The notes under the pieces are model-generated. The model saw only the letters and a program-made list of their open reading frames with translations. It searched no databases and was not told the DNA's origin. Shown here in pieces: positions 1 to 8,067 of a stretch of 64,000 bases of DNA (its first letter is position 1; the number at the start of each line of letters is the position of its first letter). The DNA is taken from NCBI RefSeq assembly GCF_014062315.1, contig NZ_JACGLT010000004.1, positions 336,656-400,655 on the forward strand, written 5' to 3'. The position numbers and the translations under genes were made by a program. This DNA is from Gelidibacter maritimus. Lineage in GTDB: Bacteria > Bacteroidota > Bacteroidia > Flavobacteriales > Flavobacteriaceae.

Positions 1-1662
1 GAAAAGTTAGTATCAGAAAATTTTGTGGACACCCTTGATGATGAGGTTGTTGAAGGTGAAGTGATCCACATTACTGATCGTGATGCTATTATTGATATCA
101 ACGCAAAATCTGAAGGTGTAATTTCTCTTAATGAGTTCCGTTACAATCCAAATTTAAAAGTTGGTGACAAAGTTGAAGTATTAATTGATGTACGTGAAGA
201 TGCTAACGGACAGTTGGTATTGTCACATCGTAAGGCTAGAGTTATCAAGGCTTGGGATCGTGTCAACAATGCACATGATACTGGCGAAATCGTAAACGGT
301 TTTGTGAAATGTCGTACTAAAGGTGGTATGATCGTTGACGTATTTGGTATTGAAGCGTTCTTGCCAGGTTCTCAAATTGATGTGAAACCTATTAGAGACT
401 ACGATCAGTACGTTAATAAAACAATGGAGTTTAAAGTTGTGAAAATCAACCACGAATTCAAAAACATTGTTGTTTCTCATAAAGCGCTTATTGAAGCGGA
501 TATTGAAGAGCAGAAGAAAGAAATCATCAGCCAATTGGAAAAAGGACAAGTCTTGGAGGGTGTTGTTAAAAACATTACTTCTTACGGTGTCTTTATTGAT
601 CTTGGTGGTGTAGACGGATTGGTTCACATTACTGACCTTTCTTGGTCACGAATCAACCATCCAAACGAAATTGTTGAATTGGATCAAAAACTAAACGTTG
701 TTATCCTTGATTTTGACGAAGACAAATCAAGAATTCAATTAGGTCTAAAACAATTGAGCAAACATCCTTGGGAAGCCTTGGGCGACACTATTAAAGTGGG
801 CGACAAAGTGAAAGGAAAAGTAGTTGTCATTGCTGATTACGGTGCATTTATTGAAGTAGAAGAAGGTGTGGAAGGCTTAGTTCACGTAAGTGAAATGTCT
901 TGGTCAACGCATTTACGTTCGGCTCAAGATTTCGTAAAGGTTGGAGATGAGATTGAAGCGGTTATTTTAACTCTTGATAGAGAAGACCGTAAAATGTCAT
1001 TAGGTATCAAGCAATTGACTCCAGACCCATGGACTGATATTACTACTAAATACCCAGTAGGCTCTAAGCACACAGGTATTGTACGTAACTTTACCAACTT
1101 TGGTGTGTTTGTAGAATTGGAAGAAGGTATTGACGGATTGATTTATATCTCTGATCTATCTTGGACTAAGAAAATCAAGCATCCAAGTGAGTTCTGTAAC
1201 GTAGGAGACAACTTAGATGTTGTGGTATTGGAATTGGATGTTGAAGGACGTAAATTAAGTTTAGGTCACAAACAAACTACTGACAATCCTTGGGACAAAT
1301 ACGAAACTGAATTCGCATTAGGCACCACACACAAAGCAGAAATTTCTGAAATCGTAGATAAAGGTGCAACAGTTGAATTTAACGAAGATATCGTTGCATT
1401 CGTACCTTCACGTCATTTAGAAATGGAAGATGGTAAGAAATTGAAAAAAGGTGACACCGCTGAATTTAAAATTATTGAGTTCAATAAAGAATTCAAACGT
1501 GTTGTTGCTTCTCATACAGCTATCTTTAAAGAAGAGGAAATTGCTAACGTAAAAGCTGCTGTTGCTAAAGCAGAAGCTTCTGCAGCAGAAGCAAAGCCAA
1601 CACTTGGTGATGCCAATGATGCTTTACAAGCTCTTAAAGACAAAATGGACGGGAAAAAATAA
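1..1662 (+). CDS. rpsA: 30S ribosomal protein S1 (5' end outside window)
   Basis: S1 binds mRNA on the 30S subunit and helps load messages, which matters in a group that lacks Shine-Dalgarno sites. The frame is open from base 1, so the true start lies upstream; the GTG at 25 is only an internal codon. About 553 codons are visible and hold six successive S1 (OB-fold) units, the best of them around residues 174-243 (GVVKNITSYGVFIDLGG) and 259-328 of the visible part. The tail is Ala/Glu/Lys-rich, as in flavobacterial S1. Length and repeat number fit a roughly 590-610 residue family protein missing about 50 N-terminal residues. A strong terminator follows at 1720. Confidence 0.97.
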   Translation, partial: EKLVSENFVDTLDDEVVEGEVIHITDRDAIIDINAKSEGVISLNEFRYNPNLKVGDKVEVLIDVREDANGQLVLSHRKARVIKAWDRVNNAHDTGEIVNGFVKCRTKGGMIVDVFGIEAFLPGSQIDVKPIRDYDQYVNKTMEFKVVKINHEFKNIVVSHKALIEADIEEQKKEIISQLEKGQVLEGVVKNITSYGVFIDLGGVDGLVHITDLSWSRINHPNEIVELDQKLNVVILDFDEDKSRIQLGLKQLSKHPWEALGDTIKVGDKVKGKVVVIADYGAFIEVEEGVEGLVHVSEMSWSTHLRSAQDFVKVGDEIEAVILTLDREDRKMSLGIKQLTPDPWTDITTKYPVGSKHTGIVRNFTNFGVFVELEEGIDGLIYISDLSWTKKIKHPSEFCNVGDNLDVVVLELDVEGRKLSLGHKQTTDNPWDKYETEFALGTTHKAEISEIVDKGATVEFNEDIVAFVPSRHLEMEDGKKLKKGDTAEFKIIEFNKEFKRVVASHTAIFKEEEIANVKAAVAKAEASAAEAKPTLGDANDALQALKDKMDGKK

Positions 1663-1719
1663 GAACTAATTCCTGCGAAGACAGGAATCAATTCATACAT
1701 TTTTTTAGTTCTATCAATC

Positions 1720-1752
1720 AAAAAGCCTTCAATGTAAATTGGAGGCTTTTTC
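1720..1752. terminator. Rho-independent terminator after rpsA
   Basis: AAAAAGCCTTCAAT and ATTGGAGGCTTTTT form a 14-bp stem with one G-U pair and a GTAA loop, ending in a T run, 57 bases after the rpsA stop. Confidence 0.9.
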
Positions 1753-2273
1753 TATTATAAATATCTTCCAAATTAAATAAAACAATAAGCACTCAGGTTT
1801 TATCCGTCTTGCTAAAAATCCTAAATATTATTTTTAGTGGATTTAAATTCTTCGAAGATAAATCAAGATAAAGAACAGGTTTTCATTCACACTGTCATGT
1901 CTTGTGCTAAAGTTTGTGGGACGACTAACATTCTTGGTTGATTTTGATTGAAACCACCTAATTAGGAGTGAACAACTTGGTTTACGTCTATATGTGTAAT
2001 TGCTTCATTATTAATATAATAACTTGCAATTTTGAAGAGGTTGTTTAGGACCCAATGCACAAGCCCAAAAGGTGTATGTTGATGTTTTTGTAGTTGAAAG
2101 AGTAATTCTCATCGATTTTTTTATGTAGGAATATTTTGATTTTTTTTGCTGAAATTCTAATCTTTGCTTGCACTAAGATTTGGATTTCAAATTATGGTTC
2201 TAAACACCAGCGAGAACTGCAAATCAATTAATTCAAAAAATTAAATTATTTGTAAACCTTTAATTATTACTCT
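1753..2273. other. gene-poor gap between rpsA and the T9SS cargo gene
   Basis: About 520 bases with no convincing reading frame, RNA gene or repeat. The AT-rich final 60 bases probably hold the promoter of the gene at 2274, but no clean TAnnTTTG box is seen there. Confidence 0.6.
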
Positions 2274-3029
2274 ATGAGAAAAATTACTTTTATTTTTACA
2301 ATGGCAGCTATGTTTGCCATATCTTCATCTTACTCACAAGATGGAAATACCATTAATGACCCTATTGATTTAGATGGGTCAACCACTACTCCGGATTTGT
2401 TGAATTTAGGGCCGGCAACCAACTCTGGTCTTGAACCTTTATGTAGCACGGCACCTGATATATTTTTTAAACACACTATTTCAACAGGAGATAATAAGTT
2501 CGTTTTTGAAATCAGGACCACGGCGGTTGCAGTAAGCGCTACTTCCTCCTTTCAGTTGTTGAAAGCAACAAATGGCGATCTTAATACTTTACAAGAATCA
2601 TATTGTGCTAATTATACCGTAGAGAGTGGCGTAGGTGGAATTTCTCAGGGTATTATAGAAAACGTAACTCAAGGAGATGTTTACTACTTGAGAGTGTTTA
2701 AGCCTACAGGTTTAACAGACGCTCAGTTAAGAGCCTTAGCTGAGGCTTCAACCATTTCTATGGTGTCATCTTATGACAGTACACTCTCAATTGAAAGTCC
2801 TGATCATAATTCGTTTAAGATTATTGTTAAACCCAATTCTATAACATTTTACAATAATACAGATTACAGAAATTTTAGTATAAATGCCATTGATGGAAAA
2901 CAAGTCATGTCGAAAAACAACAATGAAACCTTAAAATCTATTGATATATCAAGTTTAGATAGAGGCGTCTATATATTGACTGTTGAAAATAACGGCGCAT
3001 TCCAAGCACGTAAGTTTGTCAAGAATTAG
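2274..3029 (+). CDS. secreted protein with T9SS type A sorting domain
   Basis: A 251-residue exported protein of unknown function. Residues 1-22 form a Sec signal peptide ending SSSYSQ. The central part has no family I recognise. The last 75 or so residues look like a T9SS type A C-terminal domain: a 'FSINAIDGKQV' strand, then 'IDISSLDRGVYILTVENN' and a basic end (ARKFVKN). Known biology of the family: the tail directs the protein through the type IX translocon, where it is cleaved, and the product is released or anchored at the cell surface. It stands alone, with a terminator at 3047 separating it from pyrR. The ATG at 2274 is chosen because it begins the signal peptide. Confidence 0.88.
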   Translation: MRKITFIFTMAAMFAISSSYSQDGNTINDPIDLDGSTTTPDLLNLGPATNSGLEPLCSTAPDIFFKHTISTGDNKFVFEIRTTAVAVSATSSFQLLKATNGDLNTLQESYCANYTVESGVGGISQGIIENVTQGDVYYLRVFKPTGLTDAQLRALAEASTISMVSSYDSTLSIESPDHNSFKIIVKPNSITFYNNTDYRNFSINAIDGKQVMSKNNNETLKSIDISSLDRGVYILTVENNGAFQARKFVKN

Positions 3030-3046
3030 TGTTGTATTTGCTAATA

Positions 3047-3085
3047 GAAAAGGAGCTTTTTCGAAAAAGCTTCTTTCTGTTTTTT
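3047..3085 (+). terminator. Rho-independent terminator
   Basis: AAAGGAGCTTTTT-CG-AAAAAGCTTCTTT stem followed by a T-rich stretch, 18 bases after the stop of the T9SS cargo gene. Confidence 0.85.
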
Positions 3086-3119
3086 ATAAACTCTAGAGGC
3101 ATCAATTCAAATTTTGCAT

Positions 3120-3127
3120 TATCTTTG
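3120..3127 (+). promoter_or_regulatory. -7 promoter box of pyrR operon
   Basis: TATCTTTG matches the Bacteroidota TAnnTTTG box, 26 bases before the pyrR ATG. It is followed at 3132-3145 by the near-palindrome CCAAACctGTTTGG, which would overlap the transcription start. No clear -33 TTG is seen. Confidence 0.6.
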
Positions 3128-3152
3128 TTAACCAAACCTGTTTGGATAGTTT

Positions 3153-3692
3153 ATGAGTCAGAAACTGCTACTTAATGCCAAAGAAATTAACATCATTCTT
3201 CATCGATTGGCTTGTCAGCTCATTGAAAAACACAATGACTTTTCCGATACAGTACTTATTGGCATACAGCCAAGAGGCAAGTTTTTGGCCAATAGGTTAG
3301 CTCAGCTTTTAAAGAGTGATTATCATATAGAACACGTAAAATTAGGTCTTTTGGACATCACTTTTTTTAGGGATGATTTCCGTCGTGGTGAAAAACCATT
3401 GGAAGCTAACACCACAGAAATCAATTTCCTTGTGGAGGATAAAAATATTGTCTTTATTGACGATGTCCTTTATACGGGACGAAGTATTCGTGCGGCCTTA
3501 ACCGCTATCCAATCTTTTGGCAGACCAAATGAAATTGAGTTATTGACTTTAATTGACCGACGATTTAGCCGTCATTTACCCATTCAGCCTGATTACAGAG
3601 GGAGACAAGTAGATGCCATTAATGAGGAAAAGGTAAAAGTAAATTGGGTTGAACATGGTGGCGAGGATGCTGTATATCTTGTTAATAGTTAA
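3153..3692 (+). CDS. pyrR: PyrR-type bifunctional regulator / uracil phosphoribosyltransferase
   Basis: PyrR converts uracil and PRPP to UMP and in many bacteria also regulates pyr genes. The 179-residue protein has the type I PRTase fold: 'IGIQPRGKFLA' near residue 36, a PyrR-like 'LDITFFRDD' at 67-75, and the PRPP loop VFIDDVLYTGRSI at 100-112. Length matches the family (about 180). The unknown gene follows after 2 bases and pyrB after another 116, supporting a pyrimidine operon. Whether it binds RNA here is unknown; no classic PyrR attenuator fold is evident before pyrB. It could also be simply a uracil PRTase. Confidence 0.9.
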   Translation: MSQKLLLNAKEINIILHRLACQLIEKHNDFSDTVLIGIQPRGKFLANRLAQLLKSDYHIEHVKLGLLDITFFRDDFRRGEKPLEANTTEINFLVEDKNIVFIDDVLYTGRSIRAALTAIQSFGRPNEIELLTLIDRRFSRHLPIQPDYRGRQVDAINEEKVKVNWVEHGGEDAVYLVNS

Positions 3693-3694
3693 TT

Positions 3695-4045
3695 ATGACT
3701 AGCGAAGAATTATTTATGCTTGATAAGAAAATCTCAGAAAACAGAGATGAAGTTATTGTTTCTTTTGGGGCCTTTGATGGCTTAGATGAAATCCATCGCG
3801 TAGATGCCATGATGTTTGAGAATATCCCCGAAGAAATTGGCAGTTATGATGGCCATGAAGTCAATATGGACGATACTGATGGTCGGCTTTTTGCCTACGG
3901 AAGGAATGCCGAGGAATTATTTAAGTTGATGCAACCTATGCTGCTACAATTTGATTTTTTAAATAAAGCAGTGATCTATCTAAGGTTCAATAAAGAGGAC
4001 GGCACTTATAGTGAGCTCGAGTTTAATCTTAGCCAAATTGAGTAA
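3695..4045 (+). CDS. unknown protein between pyrR and pyrB
   Basis: A 116-residue acidic, probably cytosolic protein without signal peptide or membrane segment. I do not recognise the family. It starts 2 bases after the pyrR stop, so it is almost surely translated from the same message. Visible pieces include 'IVSFGAFDGLDEIHRVDAMM' near residue 21 and a C-terminal 'AVIYLRFNKEDGTYSELEF', which looks like a two-strand beta hairpin. Position between two pyrimidine genes suggests a link to pyrimidine metabolism or PyrR control, but that is inference from context only. Confidence 0.85.
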   Translation: MTSEELFMLDKKISENRDEVIVSFGAFDGLDEIHRVDAMMFENIPEEIGSYDGHEVNMDDTDGRLFAYGRNAEELFKLMQPMLLQFDFLNKAVIYLRFNKEDGTYSELEFNLSQIE

Positions 4046-4057
4046 AAGGTGTAGTTA

Positions 4058-4105
4058 TAATCTAAAATCTCAAGCTCTAAACTTTAAATCTTGAATTCTA
4101 AGAGT
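4058..4105 (+). repeat. degenerate 7-nt periodic array before pyrB
   Basis: The run TCTAAAA TCTCAAG CTCTAAA CTTTAAA TCTTGAA TTCTAAG reads as about six diverged heptamers with CT recurring roughly every 7 bases. It lies in the 116-base gap between the unknown gene and pyrB. Compare the cleaner arrays at 42101, 42539 and 43633. Confidence 0.45.
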
Positions 4106-4161
4106 GGATATGGTAGTCAATAGGAATAAATAATAAATAATAAGAATAAATAAAACCGACG

Positions 4162-5091
4162 ATGAGCGAATTAAGTGTCAATCACTTATTGGGAATTAAG
4201 GATCTGAATTCACAGGATATTCAACTTATTTTTGAAACAGCCGATCACTTTAAGGAGGTCATCAATAGGCCCATCAAAAAAGTACCTTCTCTAAGGGATA
4301 TAACCATTGCCAACTTATTTTTTGAGAACTCAACCCGTACCAAACTGTCTTTTGAATTGGCTGAAAAGCGTCTCTCTGCGGATGTTATTAATTTTTCGGC
4401 ATCACAATCGTCCGTAAAGAAAGGGGAAACTTTAATTGATACTGTCAACAATATTTTGTCCATGAAAGTGGATATGGTGGTTATGCGACACCCAAATCCA
4501 GGTGCCAGTGTGTTCTTGTCCCAGCATGTTAATGCAAGTATCATCAATGCTGGAGATGGCGCACATGAACATCCTACTCAAGCCTTATTGGATAGTTATT
4601 CCATTAGGGAACGTTTCGATACCGTTAAAGGTAAAAATGTGGTTATTGTGGGTGATATATTACATAGCCGTGTGGCACTTTCAAATATATTCGCCCTCCA
4701 GTTACAAGGAGCAAATGTTATGGTTTGCGGACCAAGAACATTGCTTCCAAAATATATTGATAAACTTGGCGTAAAAGTAGAAACAAATTTGAAAAAAGCG
4801 CTTCAATGGTGTGACGTTGCAAATATGCTCCGTGTACAGAATGAGCGTATGGATATGACCTATTTTCCATCGACAAGGGAATATACTCAACAATACGGGG
4901 TTAATAGTGCCTTACTTAATTCTCTGGATAAAGAGATTGTTATTATGCATCCAGGGCCAATTAATCGTGGCGTAGAAATTACTAGTGATGTAGCAGATTC
5001 AAAACAGGCCATTATATTAGATCAAGTTCAAAATGGCGTGGCCATTAGGATGGCTGTTATTTATTTATTAGCTTCAAAAATTAAACATTAA
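4162..5091 (+). CDS. pyrB: aspartate carbamoyltransferase catalytic subunit
   Basis: Catalyses carbamoyl phosphate + aspartate to N-carbamoylaspartate, the first committed step of pyrimidine synthesis, in the cytosol. The 309-residue chain shows the carbamoyl-phosphate motif STRTKLSF at 57-64, HPTQ at 137-140 and the aspartate-loop region 'MHPGPINRGVEI' near 270. Length equals the family norm (about 305-310). No pyrI regulatory gene is adjacent. It follows pyrR and the unknown gene on the same strand and is followed 10 bases later by the STAS-like gene. Confidence 0.97.
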   Translation: MSELSVNHLLGIKDLNSQDIQLIFETADHFKEVINRPIKKVPSLRDITIANLFFENSTRTKLSFELAEKRLSADVINFSASQSSVKKGETLIDTVNNILSMKVDMVVMRHPNPGASVFLSQHVNASIINAGDGAHEHPTQALLDSYSIRERFDTVKGKNVVIVGDILHSRVALSNIFALQLQGANVMVCGPRTLLPKYIDKLGVKVETNLKKALQWCDVANMLRVQNERMDMTYFPSTREYTQQYGVNSALLNSLDKEIVIMHPGPINRGVEITSDVADSKQAIILDQVQNGVAIRMAVIYLLASKIKH

Positions 5092-5101
5092 ATCGACTTA
5101 T

Positions 5102-5434
5102 ATGATTTTTGATAAAGAAAACAATATTACACTTATAACCCAAGAGAAAAGTACCATCATAGAACTGGTTAAAAAACTTGAGGCAACCTATCCCAAATTT
5201 AAGAATGATAATGTCATCATTAATTTATCTGTCTTAAACAAGATTGGTTTACAGGACATTATTGAGTTTTTAGAGTTGTCCAATAGACACCGTCGAGCCA
5301 AACATTCTTTCGTTATTGTTACTGAACAAGCAAATTTGGATGACAAGCCTGACGAAATAATGGTTGTACCTACACTTAAAGAAGCCTATGATGTGATTGA
5401 AATGGAGGAAATGGAGCGTGATTTGGGAATTTAA
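5102..5434 (+). CDS. STAS-like small protein (often labelled 'ribonuclease Z')
   Basis: A 110-residue cytosolic protein. The pattern 'NVIINLSVLNKIGLQDIIEFLELS' (residues about 38-61), followed by a beta strand 'HSFVIVTEQ' and a C-terminal 'VPTLKEAYDVIEMEEMERDLG', resembles a STAS / anti-sigma-factor-antagonist fold. It has none of the metallo-hydrolase residues of RNase Z, so the RNase Z label some databases give such proteins would come only from its neighbour rnz, 108 bases downstream. No conserved phosphorylatable Ser is obvious at the usual STAS position. Its actual function is unknown. Confidence 0.85.
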   Translation: MIFDKENNITLITQEKSTIIELVKKLEATYPKFKNDNVIINLSVLNKIGLQDIIEFLELSNRHRRAKHSFVIVTEQANLDDKPDEIMVVPTLKEAYDVIEMEEMERDLGI

Positions 5435-5445
5435 GATTAAGTTTA

Positions 5446-5531
5446 TAAGTTGAGGAGTCTGAAGTTGAGATGTACTTAGTTTAAAGATCCTTAAAAACTG
5501 CTATTGGCCATCTAGTTAACTCCTAAACTTA
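5446..5531. repeat. inverted repeat with heptamer-like texture between STAS-like gene and rnz
   Basis: TAAGTTGAGGAGT (5446-5458) and ACTCCTAAACTTA (5519-5531) are inverted copies with one mismatch in 13, separated by 60 bases. The surrounding bases also show CT/AG spacing of about 7, as in other gaps of this window. It could fold in the operon mRNA upstream of rnz. Confidence 0.45.
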
Positions 5532-5542
5532 AAACTTATACT

Positions 5543-6451
5543 ATGAAATTAACTATTCTTGGTTGCTTCAGTGCGACCCCGCGTAGGGATACTAATCCGA
5601 CTGCTCAGGTTTTAGAGATTAAAAATCATCATTTTTTAATTGATTGTGGTGAAGGGACTCAGGTGGAATTACGTCGGAATAAAATCAAGTTCGCTCGTAT
5701 CAAGCACATCTTTATTTCGCATTTGCATGGCGATCACTTTTTTGGGCTGGTCGGGTTGATTTCCACATTCCGATTGTTGACTAGGGAAACTGAATTGCAT
5801 ATACATTGTCCGAAAGGATTAAAGGAGGTCATAACTTTACAGATGAAATTAGCTGATTCATGGACCAACTATCCGCTTTATTTTCATGAATTGACTTCCA
5901 ATAAATCAGAGCTTATTTTTGAGGATGATAGAGTAGAGGTGTGGACCATTCCATTAGACCATCGTATTTATACCAACGGATTTTTATTTAAGGAGAAGGT
6001 GGGAGAACGTCATTTGCATATGCCTTCCGTTATTGAGGCTAATATTGATATGGCTTATTATAGCAAATTGAAACAAGGCTATGATGTAATTAATAATGAC
6101 GGCGTACTCATTGATCATAAAAAGGTAACCTTGCCTCCAAACCCGCCTAAAAGTTATGCTTTTTGTAGTGATACGGCCTATAAAGAAGATATCGTACCAA
6201 TAATTGAAGGCGTAGATGTGTTATATCACGAGTCTACATTTCTGGAAAAGCATGCTCATTTGGCGCCAAAAACGAAGCACTCTACGGCCAAGCAAGCTGC
6301 TCTAATTGCAAAGAAAGCGAATGTAAAAACGCTTATTCTAGGGCATTATTCTACACGTTATGAAGATTTGAACGCATTTAAATTGGAAGCTCAGACTATT
6401 TTTAAATCGGTTGAATTAGCAAAAGATGGCAAGCGGTTTAGTTTTGACTAA
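5543..6451 (+). CDS. rnz: ribonuclease Z
   Basis: Endonuclease that trims tRNA 3' ends, a metallo-beta-lactamase fold enzyme using two zinc ions. The 302-residue chain has the hallmark HLHGDH motif with H60, H62, D64 and H65, a second His region 'LDHRIYTNGFLF' near 139, 'FCSDTAYKED' near 207 (metal-bridging Asp) and 'LILGHYSTRY' near 264. Length fits the short RNase Z class. It is last in the plus-strand run from pyrR; its 3' end overlaps the convergent gene at 6438 by 14 bases. Confidence 0.95.
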   Translation: MKLTILGCFSATPRRDTNPTAQVLEIKNHHFLIDCGEGTQVELRRNKIKFARIKHIFISHLHGDHFFGLVGLISTFRLLTRETELHIHCPKGLKEVITLQMKLADSWTNYPLYFHELTSNKSELIFEDDRVEVWTIPLDHRIYTNGFLFKEKVGERHLHMPSVIEANIDMAYYSKLKQGYDVINNDGVLIDHKKVTLPPNPPKSYAFCSDTAYKEDIVPIIEGVDVLYHESTFLEKHAHLAPKTKHSTAKQAALIAKKANVKTLILGHYSTRYEDLNAFKLEAQTIFKSVELAKDGKRFSFD

Positions 6452-6857
6452 ACTCTTTAAGATGTTTAACCCAGCTCAAGGCTTCACTTAAGTTATCACA
6501 CCGTTTCAGGCTGATGTTAGCAAATTGCTTTTCAATGGAAGCGTTGATATATCCAAAATCATTATAAGCCACCGTGGCAGTGGCAATAATGAAATCAAAC
6601 TCTTCATGAAATCTGTACCATAATTGTGGTTCAATAGAATAAGGATTGACCCTATTTGAGATATAGGCAATTTCTATACCTTCACCATAATAATCCAACA
6701 TGGCACCTATAACTTCCAAGATTTTCTCCCAATCAAAATGCACACCTTCCTGAAGTTCAGAGATGACAAAATTCTTGCAAAAATAATAATTACCAAATGA
6801 GAATTCTATCTTAGTGTGGGGCAGTAGGTCAAAATATTTACTTTCTTCAAATCGCAT
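6438..6857 (-). CDS. unknown protein, paralogue of the product at 50740
   Basis: 139 residues, cytosolic, no named domain recognised. It overlaps the rnz 3' end by 14 bases on the opposite strand. The middle 'IAYISNRVNPYSIEP' (about residue 63) matches 'FVYISHRLNSYAVDP' in the 122-residue protein encoded at 50740-51108, and both end with an E-K-x-F stretch and 'L..A(L/V)SW'. The alternation of short beta strands and helices suggests a STAS/SpoIIAA-like alpha/beta fold; that is inference. It lies next to a STAS-like gene and rnz. Confidence 0.8.
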   Translation of the reverse strand: MRFEESKYFDLLPHTKIEFSFGNYYFCKNFVISELQEGVHFDWEKILEVIGAMLDYYGEGIEIAYISNRVNPYSIEPQLWYRFHEEFDFIIATATVAYNDFGYINASIEKQFANISLKRCDNLSEALSWVKHLKEFSQN

Positions 6858-6939
6858 TTCAGTGAAATAATAGTTAAATTTATAAGAATTTGATGAGTAA
6901 AAAAATATATTGAGCCTTTTAACTTTTAATAATTATATA

Positions 6940-7587
6940 ATGGATGCAGACTTAGGGAGTTATAGAAAATCGTATGAAAAGCAAGCTTTAACAGAAGTTA
7001 ATTTAAGTGATAATCCTATGGAAGTTTTCCAAAAATGGTTTTATGAAGTGGATTCTAATTTTGATGAGTCAGAGACTAATGCCATGACTATATCGACCAT
7101 TGGACTTGATGGATTTCCTAAAAGTAGGGTAGTGCTTCTAAAAAAATATACCCATGAAGGTTTTATTTTCTACACCAACTATCAAAGTGAAAAATCCAAA
7201 GCCATTATCGCTAATCCAAATGTATGCCTTTCATTTTTTTGGCCAAAAGCTGAACGTCAAATAATCATTAAGGGACGTGCAGAGAAAGTGTCCCCTAACA
7301 TGAGTGACGGTTATTTTGAATCCAGACCACGCGGTAGCCAATTAGGTGCCTTAGTGTCTCATCAAAGTGAAGTTGTAAAGAATAGGGAAGTGCTCGAGAA
7401 TGAACTGCAACAACTTGAAGCAGAGTTTGAGGGTAAGGAAATTCCAAGACCGGACCATTGGGGAGGCTTTATTGTCAAGCCAGTCTCCATTGAATTCTGG
7501 CAAGGTCGTCCAAATAGATTACACGACAGAATACGATTTACACTGAACAAAGAATTTGATTGGGTTATAGAACGACTGGCACCCTGA
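6940..7587 (+). CDS. pdxH: pyridoxamine 5'-phosphate oxidase
   Basis: FMN enzyme that oxidises PNP or PMP to pyridoxal 5'-phosphate. The ATG at 6940 gives 215 residues, the family norm; a TTG 30 bases upstream in frame would add ten residues unlike the family. Visible features are 'SRVVLLKKYTHEGFIFYTNYQSEKSKAI' (split barrel and FMN phosphate contacts), 'SFFWPKAERQIIIKGRAEKV', 'SRPRGSQLGALVSHQSEVV' and the C-terminal 'FWQGRPNRLHDRIRF', whose R-x-x-R-x-H-D-R substrate-contacting residues are characteristic. It stands alone between the unknown gene at 6438 and a gene-poor gap. Confidence 0.95.
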   Translation: MDADLGSYRKSYEKQALTEVNLSDNPMEVFQKWFYEVDSNFDESETNAMTISTIGLDGFPKSRVVLLKKYTHEGFIFYTNYQSEKSKAIIANPNVCLSFFWPKAERQIIIKGRAEKVSPNMSDGYFESRPRGSQLGALVSHQSEVVKNREVLENELQQLEAEFEGKEIPRPDHWGGFIVKPVSIEFWQGRPNRLHDRIRFTLNKEFDWVIERLAP

Positions 7588-8067
7588 TATAATGACGTCT
7601 TTATTGTAACCGAGATGAGATTCTGAAAGTATAAGTATTTTAATTCCATTCATTTCATTCCCATTTTTGGATTCTATTATCTCGACTTTTGTCTCGATTG
7701 ATAAGATCGTTGCCGTCCTCTCATTTCTCTTGGGGGTGTTTGCCAGTTCTGATTGATTTGAACTCGAGATTCCTGGTTGTTTTTCAAGCTTCAGTAGTGG
7801 AAACGCTACGTGTCAGTTTTAATCAAAACCAGCATACAAGAATTTAAGGCATGAAGTAAATTCCAAAACTTATTGTTTTAAATTTACCGATGAAACGCAT
7901 AAATTCATCGATGTAAAGATGGTATTTTTTTCAGAAACATGCATTTCATCGATGATTTACATATAAAACCGATTAAGTGAGTGTTTTTCATCGATTTTAA
8001 CATTTCATTAACAGTTTTTTCGTATTACTCTCCTAAATTAGCAGAACCAAATCGAATTAACCTACTT
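7588..8067. other. 480-base gap upstream of CAP lipoprotein gene, with TTCATCGAT sites
   Basis: No gene is visible. Three direct copies of TTCATCGAT lie at 7904, 7945 and 7987, 41 and 42 bases apart, and a reverse copy of the core (CGATGAA) lies at 7888. The rest is AT-rich without recognisable RNA structure. Confidence 0.6.
7904..7995 (+). promoter_or_regulatory. three evenly spaced TTCATCGAT sites (possible operator array)
   Basis: TTCATCGAT occurs at 7904-7912, 7945-7953 and 7987-7995; the first two extend to TTCATCGATG. Spacing of 41-42 bases is about four helical turns, placing the sites on one DNA face. The last is 73 bases before the lipoprotein ATG. Role as binding sites is inferred. 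Confidence 0.4.

Noticed and set aside
4046..4161. PyrR-dependent attenuator before pyrB
   Set aside because: No GC-rich terminator/antiterminator pair is visible; the gap is AT-rich heptamer-like sequence.
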